Program-made: the position numbers and the translations under genes
Notes under the pieces: generated by a model
Told to the model about the DNA's origin: nothing
The model's input: the letters and a program-made list of their open reading frames with translations, nothing else
The model's database searches: none
Part shown: positions 18,780 to 26,424 of the stretch, in pieces
How the letters are laid out: every line of letters starts with the position of its first letter
How positions within the stretch are numbered: the first letter of the stretch is position 1
Source: DATBGO01 sp963840095
GTDB taxonomy: Bacteria; Actinomycetota; Actinomycetes; Streptosporangiales; Streptosporangiaceae
Direction: 5' to 3'
DNA length: 64,000 nucleotides
Assembly (NCBI GenBank): GCA_963840095.1
Contig: CAWIXN010000003.1
Span: 1 to 64,000, forward strand

Positions 18780-20230
18780 CCGCGCGGCCCGCTGGTCCCG
18801 CCGGTCCCGCCGGTCCCGGTGGTCCCGCTGACCCCGGCGGCCCCGGTGGTCCCGCTGGCCCGGGCGGCCCTGTTAACCCTGGCGGCCGCGCTGGCCCTGG
18901 CGGCCGCGCTGGCCCGGGCGGCCCTGTTAACCCTGGCGGTCAGGCGGGCCCCGGGGAGTCGGCCGGGCGGATCCTCGTGGTCGAGGATGACCCCGAGGCC
19001 GCCAGCTTCGTGATCCAGGCACTCGGGGTGCGGGCCAACTTCGACGTCACGCACACCGTCGACCCGGTGTCCGCGCTGCTGCGCGCCAGCACGGAGCACT
19101 GGGATCTGGTGCTCACGGATGTGGAGATGCCGGGCATGACCGGCATCGAGCTGCTGGAGGCGCTGCGGCGGGCGGCCCCGGACCTGCCGGTCGCGATCAT
19201 GACCGCGCATGCGTCGGTGGGGCACGCGATCAAGGCGCTGCGCGGCCGGGCCGATGAGTTCCTCGAGAAGCCGCTGCGGCCGGCCGAGCTGATCGCGACG
19301 GTCACCAGGCTGGTCGCCAAGGGCCGGGCGGAACGGCAGCTCCGGCGCGAGACGGTGCTCGCCGTCGGCGCCCATCCCGACGACGCCGAGATCGGCGCGG
19401 GCGGAACCCTGGCCGCCTATCACCAGATGGGCCACCAGGTCGCGGTCCTGACCCTCAGCCGGGGCGCCCGGGGCGGCCAGGAACAGGCGCGGGCCAATGA
19501 GTCCCGGCAGGCCGCGCAGGTCCTCGGGGCCCGGCTGTACCTGGAGGATCTCGAGGACACCAGGATCAGCGAGGGCGACCCGACGATCAGGATCATCAGC
19601 CGGGTGATCGCCGAGGTCCAGCCGACCATGATCTACACCCACTCGCTGCACGACGTCCACCAGGACCACCGCAACGTCCACCGGGCCGTGATGGTGGCCG
19701 CCCGGCAGATCGGCCGGGTCTTCTGCTTCCAGTCGCCCTCGGCTACCGTCGAGTTCCGGCCCACCAGGTTCGTGCGCATCGACGAGCAGCTCGAGACGAA
19801 GCTGGCGGCGATCGAGGCATTCGGCAGCCAGGTAGCGGTGCGCGCCTACCTGGAACCCGACCTGATCTCCGCGACCGCGCGATACTGGTCCAGGTTCGGT
19901 GACGGCCGCTTCGCGGAGGCCTTCGAGGTGATCAGGGACGGCGTGGCGGTCAAGTCGCGGAGCCCGGCAGCCCAGCCCGGCCTCCGGGCCGAACCGATGA
20001 CTGAGCCCGCGATGTCGGCGGCCGAGTTCGGTGCCGCCGAGTTCGGTGCCGCCGAGTTCGGTGCGGCTGAGCTCAGTTCCGCCGAGCTCAGTTCCGCCGA
20101 GCTCAGTTACGCCGAGCCCACAGCTGCCGGGCCAGGTGCTGCCGAGCCCACGGGCAGCGAGCCCCCATCCGCTGAGCCCACCTTCGCTGAGCCCGATCTC
20201 ATGGCAGGCGAGCAGGATGAGCCCGGCTGA
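18776..20230 (+). CDS. Receiver domain fused to PIG-L/LmbE deacetylase
   Basis: 484 residues in four parts. Residues 1-64 are a collagen-like Gly/Pro/Ala repeat. Residues 65-180 are a receiver domain with ED71D72, Asp115 (LVLTDVEMPG), Thr143 and Lys165 (FLEKPLRP), all phosphorylation residues present. Residues 193-390 are a PIG-L-type Zn deacetylase with AHPDDAE (199-205) and HSLHDVHQDH (289-298). Residues about 405-484 are acidic repeats (AEFGA three times, AELSS twice). PIG-L enzymes remove N-acetyl from GlcNAc-containing substrates. The fusion suggests phosphorelay control of deacetylation (inference). It overlaps the regulator by 4 nt (ATGA). Confidence 0.85.
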   Translation: MTARPAGPAGPAGPGGPADPGGPGGPAGPGGPVNPGGRAGPGGRAGPGGPVNPGGQAGPGESAGRILVVEDDPEAASFVIQALGVRANFDVTHTVDPVSALLRASTEHWDLVLTDVEMPGMTGIELLEALRRAAPDLPVAIMTAHASVGHAIKALRGRADEFLEKPLRPAELIATVTRLVAKGRAERQLRRETVLAVGAHPDDAEIGAGGTLAAYHQMGHQVAVLTLSRGARGGQEQARANESRQAAQVLGARLYLEDLEDTRISEGDPTIRIISRVIAEVQPTMIYTHSLHDVHQDHRNVHRAVMVAARQIGRVFCFQSPSATVEFRPTRFVRIDEQLETKLAAIEAFGSQVAVRAYLEPDLISATARYWSRFGDGRFAEAFEVIRDGVAVKSRSPAAQPGLRAEPMTEPAMSAAEFGAAEFGAAEFGAAELSSAELSSAELSYAEPTAAGPGAAEPTGSEPPSAEPTFAEPDLMAGEQDEPG

Positions 20231-20256
20231 CCAGCGCCGGCCCCGCCGTCGGTCCG

Positions 20257-21277
20257 GTGACGGGCGCCAGTAGCCTGGCCGGCCTCCCGGCGGACGGGCC
20301 GGGAGGCCCGGTGGGCGTCCTGGTGACCGGCGCGGGCGGTCCGGCTGCCGTCGCCGTCATGAAGTCGCTGCGGCACGACCCGTGCGTGCGGCTGATCGCC
20401 GCCGACATGGACCCGTGGGCAGCCGGGACTCTACCTGGTCCCGTGCGAGTCGCGCACGCTGCTCCCGGGCGGGGACGCGCCGGGCTTCGCTGAAGTGGTG
20501 CTCGAACGATGTCTCGCGATGGACGCCGGCATTGTCATCCCGACCTGCGACGCCGAACTCGAGCCGCTGGCGAAGGCGCGCCACACGTTCGCCGCGGCGG
20601 GGATCGGCCTACTGCTGGCCCCCGACGAGGCCCTGCGCCTGACCCTCGACAAGCTCGCGCTGATCAGGCGCTGCACGGGCGTGGTCCGGGTGCCCAAGAC
20701 CGAGTGCTTCGACGAGGAACTGGACCCCGGCTCCTGGACCTATCCGGTCATCGTCAAGCCGAGGGCCGGCAGCGGCTCGCGGGACATCTCGCTGGTGTCG
20801 TCGGCCCGGGCGCTTTCGGCGCTGCACCGGTCGGCCGAGTTCATCGTCCAGGAGCACCTGCCCGGCCAGGAGTACTCCATCGACGTGCTCGCCGACCGCA
20901 GCGGCCACGTGATCTCCGCGGTCCCGCGGGTCCGGGCCAAAGTCGACTCCGGAGTCTCGGTGGCCGGCCGGACCCTGCACGATCGCGAGCTTGAGGGCTT
21001 CGGCCGGGCGGTCGCCGAATCGGTCGGCCTGACCTACATCGCCAATGTGCAGTGCCGCCGGGACAACTGCGGCCAGGCCCTGCTGGAGGTCAATCCGCGG
21101 GCGCCCGGGGCGCTCCCGCTGACCGTGGCCAGCGGCGTCGACATGCCGCGGCTGGCGCTGGACGCGCTGCGCGGCCGGCCGGTGCCCCGGCACCTGGACT
21201 TCAAGGACCTGGCCATGGTCAGGTTCCTTGAGGAGCGCTTCTTCGAGGTCTCCGAGGTTCAGGAGGGGACGGAGTGA
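20257..21277 (+). pseudogene. ATP-grasp ligase, one frameshift
   Basis: ATP-grasp enzyme of about 340 residues, related to the carbamoyl-phosphate synthase/PylC-like group. The N-terminal Rossmann-like piece (VGVLVTGAGGPAAVAVMKSL) ends out of frame because of an extra G in GGG at 20425-20427. The correct frame gives GLYLVPCESRTLLPGG and runs to 21277. ATP-grasp motifs: KLALIRRC, PVIVKPRAGSGSRDI, FIVQEHLPGQEYSID and ALLEVNPRAPG. The substrate is unknown. The start is GTG 20257 or a later GTG near 20311. It overlaps the PHP gene by 4 nt. Confidence 0.75.
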
Positions 21278-22230
21278 CCGCGGTCGCGCTCGACCAGGAC
21301 TACCACGTTCACTCGGTGTTCTCCGACGGCGTGAGCACCCTCGACGAGAACGTGCTGGCCGCCCGCGAGCGCGGCCTGCGCACCCTCTGCCTGGTCGACC
21401 ACGTGCGAGCCGACACCGCCTGGGTGCCGGACTTCGTGCGCGCGGTTTGGCCGCTGCGCGCCCTGCCCGGGATCGACATCCTGGCGGGGGTCGAGACGAA
21501 GATCCTCAACCGGGCCGGGCGGCTCGATCTGCCCGCGGGCATCGACGGAATCGACCTCGTGCTGATCGCCGATCACCAGTTCCCCGGCGACGACGGCCCC
21601 GTCGACCCGCAGGTGATGCGCGCGGCACTAGAGGCCGGCGAGGTCAGCCCGGTGGACGCGATCGGCTGCCTGGTCGAGGCGACGGCCAGCGCGCTATGGG
21701 CCGGCCCGTTCGCGCTCTCGCGGGCTGAGGCCGTTCCGCAGACCAGAAAGGTTCCGCAGGCCGGGCCGGTTCCGGAGGCCGGGCCGGTTTCGCAGGCCGG
21801 GCCGGTTTCGCAGGCCGCGGGGTCCGCGCCGCGCCCGTTGCTGGCTCATCTGTTCAGCGTGCTGCCGAAGATGGGCCTGGATGAGTCGCAGGTCCCGGGC
21901 CCGATGCTCGGGATGCTCGCCGATCGGGCCCGCCGGGTCGGCGCGCTGGTTGAGGTCAACGAGAAGTGGGGCTGCCCGTCGGCCCGCAGCCTGCAGGCCT
22001 TCATCCGGGCCGGGGTGCCCATCGTGGCCAGCACCGACAGTCACGACTGCGTCGACATCGGTCGTTACGTCCAGGTGCGCCGGATCCTGGCCGAAGCGGC
22101 GCGCCGCCAGGCGGGTGACGGCGGCCCGGCTGATGCCCGGGTGATGGCGGCCCGGTGGCGGCCCGAGGTGCCGGCTGCCCGGGTGGCGGCGGCCCGGGTG
22201 GCGGCGGCCACGGCTGGTGTGGCGGCCTGA
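21274..22230 (+). CDS. PHP-domain phosphoesterase/hydrolase
   Basis: 318 residues. Metal-binding PHP motifs: DYHVHSVFSDG (His11, His13), CLVDHVR, LAGVETKI, LVLIADHQF and IVASTDSHD near the end. This fits a histidinol-phosphatase-like hydrolase. A low-complexity insert near residues 150-180 consists of AGPVxQ repeats encoded by an 18-bp minisatellite, and the C-terminus is Ala/Val/Arg-rich repeats. The GTG start overlaps the ATP-grasp stop. It probably acts on the product of its operon partners. Confidence 0.8.
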   Translation: MTAVALDQDYHVHSVFSDGVSTLDENVLAARERGLRTLCLVDHVRADTAWVPDFVRAVWPLRALPGIDILAGVETKILNRAGRLDLPAGIDGIDLVLIADHQFPGDDGPVDPQVMRAALEAGEVSPVDAIGCLVEATASALWAGPFALSRAEAVPQTRKVPQAGPVPEAGPVSQAGPVSQAAGSAPRPLLAHLFSVLPKMGLDESQVPGPMLGMLADRARRVGALVEVNEKWGCPSARSLQAFIRAGVPIVASTDSHDCVDIGRYVQVRRILAEAARRQAGDGGPADARVMAARWRPEVPAARVAAARVAAATAGVAA

Positions 22231-22245
22231 CGATCGGCCGCCGCC

Positions 22246-23745
22246 GTGACACTTCACGCGCTGCTGGGCTTCAAATGGCTGCTCGTCGCGTTCGTCATGA
22301 TCGGGGCGGTGCCGCTCATCCTGGCCAACTACCAGTTCCTGCTGGTGGCCGACCACATCAGGCGGCTGCACTACAACCGGTGCGCGCCGTGGTTCCCGCG
22401 CACCGCCATCGTGATACCGGCCTGGAACGAGGCCGCCGTCATCGGCGCCTCCATCGACCGGCTGATGCTGCTGGACTACCCGCGGGAGGCGCTGCGGATC
22501 TTCGTCGTCGACGATGCGAGCACCGACGACACCCCCGACGTGATTCAGGCCAAGGCGGCGCAGTACCCGGGCAACGTGGTCCACCTGCGCAGAAAGACCG
22601 GCGGCGAGGGCAAGGCGCACACGCTCAACCACGGGCTGAGGGAGATCCTGCGCGACGACTGGATGGAAGCGGTCCTGATCATGGACGCGGACGTGATCTA
22701 CGAGCCGGATTCGCTCCGCAGGATGACCCGCCATCTGGCTGATCCGCGAGTCGGCGCGGTCACCGCCTACATCAAGGAGGGCAGCCGCCCCGGCAACTAC
22801 CTGACCAGGTTCATCGGGTACGAGTACATCACCGCGCAGGCGGCCGCCCGCCGCACCCAGAACGTGCTCGGGGTGCTGGCCTGCCTGGCGGGCGGCGCGC
22901 AGCTGCATTCACGGGCCAACATCGAGGCGCTGGGCGGCCGGGTGGACACCGGCTCGCTGGCCGAGGACACCGTCACGACCTTCGAGACGCAGCGGGCCGG
23001 CCTGCGGGTCATCTTCGAGCCGCATGCGACCGTGTGGGCGGAGGAACCAGACACCGTAAGCGGCCTGTGGAAGCAGCGGCTGCGCTGGGCACGCGGCAAC
23101 ATCCAGGTCACCATGCGGTTCCGGCACCAGTGGTTCCAGCCGCAGGCAGGCAACCGGCTGGGCAGCAACACCTTCGGCCTGTTCTGGTTCGCGCTGCTCC
23201 TGCTGCCGATCACGATGACCCTGGCCTCAGCGTCGCTGGTCACGTTGTTCTTCATTGATTACCGGCTGGCCTGGGAAGCGTTTCACGTGCTCTGGATCAC
23301 CAATGTCATCACCTATGCGTTCATCACCTCGTTCGCGCTGATGATCGATCCCCAGACGGGCAGGCGCGTCTGGCTGGAGGCGATGCTGTTCCCCGGCCTG
23401 GTCAGCGTCCTGATCATCCTGGCCGCCGTCATACCGGGCCCACTGCGCTGGCTTGCCTACCACGGGGCGTCCGCGGCCGGGATCTCCATCACCAGCGTTG
23501 ACGTGCGCGGCCTCGAGCTGTTCACCTACATCTGGCTGGCCGGTTGCATGGGCGTGGCCTTCCTGGCCAAGTCCGCCGAGACCCGCTGGCTCGGCCGGTT
23601 CACCAGCCCGGCACTGATATTCGTCGGTGGCTACGGCCCGCTGCTGTGCGCTATCACCACCGCCGCCTACATCAAGGAACTCAGGAGGGCCGAGGTTCGA
23701 TGGGAGAAGACCGAGAAGACCGGCAAGGTGTCGATGCCGGCCTGA
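22246..23745 (+). CDS. Processive family-2 glycosyltransferase (PgaC/hyaluronan-synthase-like)
   Basis: 499 residues. One N-terminal membrane helix (residues 8-35) is followed by the GT2 catalytic domain: TAIVIPAWNEAAVI, VVDDASTDDT (88-95), DAD (147-149), the EDT base motif (240-242) and QRLRW (277-281). Four or five C-terminal helices follow. The QxxRW motif and topology match polymerising synthases that extrude beta-linked glycans such as poly-GlcNAc, cellulose or hyaluronan. With the PIG-L deacetylase upstream, a GlcNAc polymer is plausible but not proven. The start is GTG 22246, 15 nt after the PHP stop, without a clear ribosome site. Confidence 0.85.
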   Translation: MTLHALLGFKWLLVAFVMIGAVPLILANYQFLLVADHIRRLHYNRCAPWFPRTAIVIPAWNEAAVIGASIDRLMLLDYPREALRIFVVDDASTDDTPDVIQAKAAQYPGNVVHLRRKTGGEGKAHTLNHGLREILRDDWMEAVLIMDADVIYEPDSLRRMTRHLADPRVGAVTAYIKEGSRPGNYLTRFIGYEYITAQAAARRTQNVLGVLACLAGGAQLHSRANIEALGGRVDTGSLAEDTVTTFETQRAGLRVIFEPHATVWAEEPDTVSGLWKQRLRWARGNIQVTMRFRHQWFQPQAGNRLGSNTFGLFWFALLLLPITMTLASASLVTLFFIDYRLAWEAFHVLWITNVITYAFITSFALMIDPQTGRRVWLEAMLFPGLVSVLIILAAVIPGPLRWLAYHGASAAGISITSVDVRGLELFTYIWLAGCMGVAFLAKSAETRWLGRFTSPALIFVGGYGPLLCAITTAAYIKELRRAEVRWEKTEKTGKVSMPA

Positions 23746-23885
23746 CCCGGGCTCCGGCCGAGCGGGTCTTCGAAGCCGAGGTCAGCGCGGCCACCAAGTA
23801 CGAACGGGGCCTGGTCGTCAAGGCAGCGATCGCGCTGGTGATCGTGGGCCTCGTTATCCTCATGCGCTTGTACTTCTACGGCTGA
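23700..23885 (+). CDS. Small single-pass membrane protein
   Basis: 61 residues. The N-terminal half is polar (MGEDREDRQGVDAGL) and one C-terminal helix follows (AAIALVIVGLVILMRLYF). ATG 23700 lies inside the end of the glycosyltransferase gene in another frame, 46 nt before its stop, and has AGGAGG about 11 nt upstream. The overlap and strong site argue that it is real. It may be an accessory subunit of the synthase. Confidence 0.7.
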   Translation: MGEDREDRQGVDAGLTRAPAERVFEAEVSAATKYERGLVVKAAIALVIVGLVILMRLYFYG

Positions 23886-23908
23886 CGCCCCATCGGCCAC
23901 CGGCCTCG

Positions 23909-23952
23909 TGTCCGCGGCCCCTTACGCGGCCCCTCACAAGAGGCCGCGGACA
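23909..23952 (+). terminator. Strong hairpin after the glycan operon
   Basis: TGTCCGCGGCC and GGCCGCGGACA form an 11-bp perfect stem with a 22-nt loop, 23 nt downstream of the small membrane gene. It is probably the operon terminator; there is no U-tract. Confidence 0.55.
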
Positions 23953-24077
23953 TATGCCCGTCGCCGGTGCTGCGCGATTGAGGAGCAGCCGCATGGAGCC
24001 ACTGTGGTACCTAGGCCCGCTTGCGGCACTGCAACCCCAGCGGTCACGAGCTAGGCCGGGTGAACCCGCCGGTCCTG

Positions 24078-24134
24078 CCTGATGGATTCGGGAATCGGTA
24101 AGGAATTCCCGTATCGATTCCCGAATCCATCAGG
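24078..24134. repeat. Perfect 20-bp inverted repeat
   Basis: Arms 24078-24097 and 24115-24134 match perfectly over 20 bp (core GGATTCGGGAATCG) around a 17-nt loop containing GGAATTCC. No gene lies within 190 nt. It could be a bidirectional terminator, a structured RNA or an extragenic palindromic element. Confidence 0.8.
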
Positions 24135-24480
24135 CTCCGGCTAGGGAGCTGCCGGCCGCGCCAGCTTCCGGAAAACGACAAACCGGTCATCTGGCGCACC
24201 GGCGCCTCCCGGGCACGGGCACCGACGGCTCCCGGGGCCGCGGCGGTGAATGGCCGGGCGCCCCGCCGTCCATGGCCGGCGGGGCGCGCTCGTGGGCCCC
24301 TCCCGGACATGGCCTGCAACCTGATGCCGGGAGGAGCCACTATCAATGTCACTCACGAGGCCGAGCACCCGCTGAAGAGGTGCTGAAGATAGCCTGCACA
24401 ACTGCACAAAGATAGCCGTCAGTTTCCTCCACATAATCAGGAAAGCCACTGGCCACTTCCTCAACTCCGCAGCTGAGCGC

Positions 24481-24538
24481 CAGGCAGGTCATTCCTGCGG
24501 CGGATCGTGCAGGCAGGTCATTCCTGCGGCGGATCGTG
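24481..24538. repeat. 29-bp tandem repeat, two identical units
   Basis: Units 24481-24509 and 24510-24538 are identical (each contains GCAGGTCATTCCTGCGG). Each unit holds a short palindrome, GCAGG-tcatt-CCTGC. Confidence 0.85.
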
Positions 24539-24654
24539 ATTGCCCCGATGATCCTTTCCGCGATGCCGCTCAGCGCAGGGCGCGGGCCGCTGCTGCTGGC
24601 CGGGCCGGCTGCTGGCCGGCCGCGTCCCTTGTCATGGCTCGGCTTGCAGCGCCC

Positions 24655-24756
24655 GCTCTCGGCTCGGCTCCGCTCGGCTCCGCTGCTCTCGGCTCGGCTC
24701 GGCTCGGCTCGGCTCCGCTCGGCTCTGCTCCGCTCGGCGCGGCTCGGCTCGGGCCT
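24655..24756. repeat. GGCTC pentanucleotide repeat tract
   Basis: About 100 bp built mostly from GGCTC with interspersed CGCTC and TGCTC units. This is simple-sequence DNA likely to vary in length. Confidence 0.85.
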
Positions 24757-24832
24757 CGGCGCGAGTGCTACGCGCCGATCGGGTCACGCTCGCACCAGCA
24801 GTCTCACCAGCCCCGGCGACCGGGGTGCGGCC

Positions 24833-24885
24833 AATGATCTTGTCGCCTTCTCAGCGGTATCTACTGGGAAGGCGCCAAGATCATT
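24833..24885. repeat. 18-bp inverted repeat with one mismatch
   Basis: Arms 24833-24850 (AATGATCTTGTCGCCTTC) and 24868-24885 pair with one mismatch across a 17-nt loop, the same loop length as the 24078 element. It may be a repeat-family element or a terminator. Confidence 0.75.
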
Positions 24886-25123
24886 GAAAGGCGCAGCGGT
24901 CTCGCGCTCGGCGCCCCGCTAACACCCGCCTGGAGTCACTGCCGCCCGTCTTGTCGACCAGGAAAGCTGCTGACGCACGCTACCGTGCTGGTCTGCCGGC
25001 CTGTCCTGGCGGTTCCGGGTCTCCGGCGACGGCGAGGAGACGGCGAGGAGACCTCGTCAGGCGCTTGTTAGCAGCATGTATACCCGGTAGCATGCGGAGC
25101 ATGATATCTGATTGCGGGATGGC

Positions 25124-25705
25124 ATGAGCGTCCGGCATGCGCTGCTCGCGCTGCTGAGCGAGGGGCCCAAGTACGGGCTGCAGTTGCGCGAGGAGTTCGA
25201 GACGCGGACCGGCGAGGTATGGCCGCTGAACGTGGGCCAGGTGTACACGACGCTGGGCCGGCTTGAGCGTGACGGGCTGGTCGAGTCCGACGACACCGCG
25301 GACGACGGCCCGCAGAAGGGGTTCCGGATCACGGCTGAGGGCGAGCAGGAACTGGCCGCGTGGCTGCGCACGCCACCGGACCTGGCCTCCCCGCCCCGCG
25401 ATGAGCTGGTGATGAAGGTGCTGGTGGCCGTGCGGGTGCCCGGCATCGACGTGCATGAGGTGATCCAGGTGCACCGCCGGTACCTGGTGGAGCTGATGCA
25501 GCAATGGACGCGGATCAAAGAGGACGAAGGCGAGTTCGACCTGAGCCTGGCGCTCGTGGTCGACGCCGAGCTGTTCCGGCTGGACGCGGTCATCCGCTGG
25601 CTGGACTCCGCCGACGGGCGCCTCAAGCGCGCCGCCGCCGATCCTCCCCCGCCAGTTACGGCCGCGCTGCCGAGGCTGCGCCGCAGAGTAGGGGTTAGGC
25701 GATGA
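25124..25705 (+). CDS. PadR-family transcriptional repressor
   Basis: About 193 residues. The N-terminal winged helix is SVRHALLALLSEGPKYGLQL, then GQVYTTLGRLERDGLVES and GFRITAEGEQELAAWL. A helical C-terminal dimerisation domain follows (residues 90-175). PadR proteins commonly repress adjacent exporter genes and respond to their substrates. ATG 25124 is preferred over TTG 25112. The end overlaps the ABC ATPase ATG by 4 nt, so the repressor and transporter are co-transcribed. Confidence 0.85.
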   Translation: MSVRHALLALLSEGPKYGLQLREEFETRTGEVWPLNVGQVYTTLGRLERDGLVESDDTADDGPQKGFRITAEGEQELAAWLRTPPDLASPPRDELVMKVLVAVRVPGIDVHEVIQVHRRYLVELMQQWTRIKEDEGEFDLSLALVVDAELFRLDAVIRWLDSADGRLKRAAADPPPPVTAALPRLRRRVGVRR

Positions 25706-26424
25706 GCATTCTGGAACTGCAGGGCGTGTCGAAGACCTACGGGCAGGGGGCGGCCGAGGTACACGCGCTGCGCGCCGTCGACCTGCACATCGAGGCGGGC
25801 GCGATGGTGGCCGTGATGGGCCCGAGCGGCTCGGGTAAGTCCACGCTGCTGACCATCGCCGGGAGCCTGGAGGACCCCACCAGCGGGGAGGTGCTGATCT
25901 GCGGAGCGGCGCTGTCGAAGATGTCGCGCAACGACAAGGCCCGGCTGCGGCGCCGCACGGTCGGGTTCGTGTTCCAGGACTTCAACCTGCTGCCCGGGCT
26001 GACCGCCGCCGAGAACGTGGCCCTGCCACTGGAACTTGACGGCATGCACGCCGGGAAGGCCCGCGCGGCCGGGCTGGCGGCGCTGGACGGGCTCGGCCTC
26101 GGCGAGCGGGCCGCCCGGTTCCCTGACGAGCTGTCCGGGGGCGAGCGCCAGCGGGTGGCGATCGCCCGCGCAGTGGCCGGAGAGCGCCGCCTGCTGCTCG
26201 CCGACGAGCCGTCCGGAGCGCTGGACTCGGTGAACGCCGAGGCGGTGATGCGGCTGATCCACGAGGCCTGCAAGCGAGGGCTGGCCGCCGTAGTGGTGAC
26301 CCACGACGCGCAGCTGGCCTCGTGGGCTGACCGGGTGGTGTTCCTGCGGGACGGGCGGGTCGCGGACCAGACGATGCCCACGCCCGGGCCGGAGTCGCTG
26401 CTCACGCCGGGGCCGGCCCAGTGA
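25702..26424 (+). CDS. ABC transporter ATP-binding protein (MacB/LolD type)
   Basis: 240 residues. Walker A GPSGSGKST (near 43), Q-loop FVFQDFNLLPGLTA, signature LSGGERQRVAIARA, Walker B LLLADEPSGALD and switch His in VVVTHD. This is the class that pairs with FtsX-like permeases for export or lipoprotein and peptide stress functions. It overlaps both neighbours by 4 nt (ATGA and GTGA). Confidence 0.92.
   Translation: MSILELQGVSKTYGQGAAEVHALRAVDLHIEAGAMVAVMGPSGSGKSTLLTIAGSLEDPTSGEVLICGAALSKMSRNDKARLRRRTVGFVFQDFNLLPGLTAAENVALPLELDGMHAGKARAAGLAALDGLGLGERAARFPDELSGGERQRVAIARAVAGERRLLLADEPSGALDSVNAEAVMRLIHEACKRGLAAVVVTHDAQLASWADRVVFLRDGRVADQTMPTPGPESLLTPGPAQ

Larger units (their letters stand above)
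23886..25111. other. Non-coding stretch with hairpins and direct repeats
   Basis: About 1.2 kb with no convincing gene. Open frames here are GC-driven, and the one across the GGCTC repeat is low-complexity. It holds two strong inverted repeats, an imperfect inverted repeat, a 29-bp tandem duplication and a pentanucleotide repeat, listed separately. Confidence 0.6.

Noticed and set aside
24481..24538. Possible CRISPR array
   Set aside because: Only two units directly abutting each other, with no spacers and no cas genes.
24536..24922. A 128-codon open frame containing many RLRSA/RLGSA units
   Set aside because: It is a translation of the GGCTC microsatellite, not a gene.
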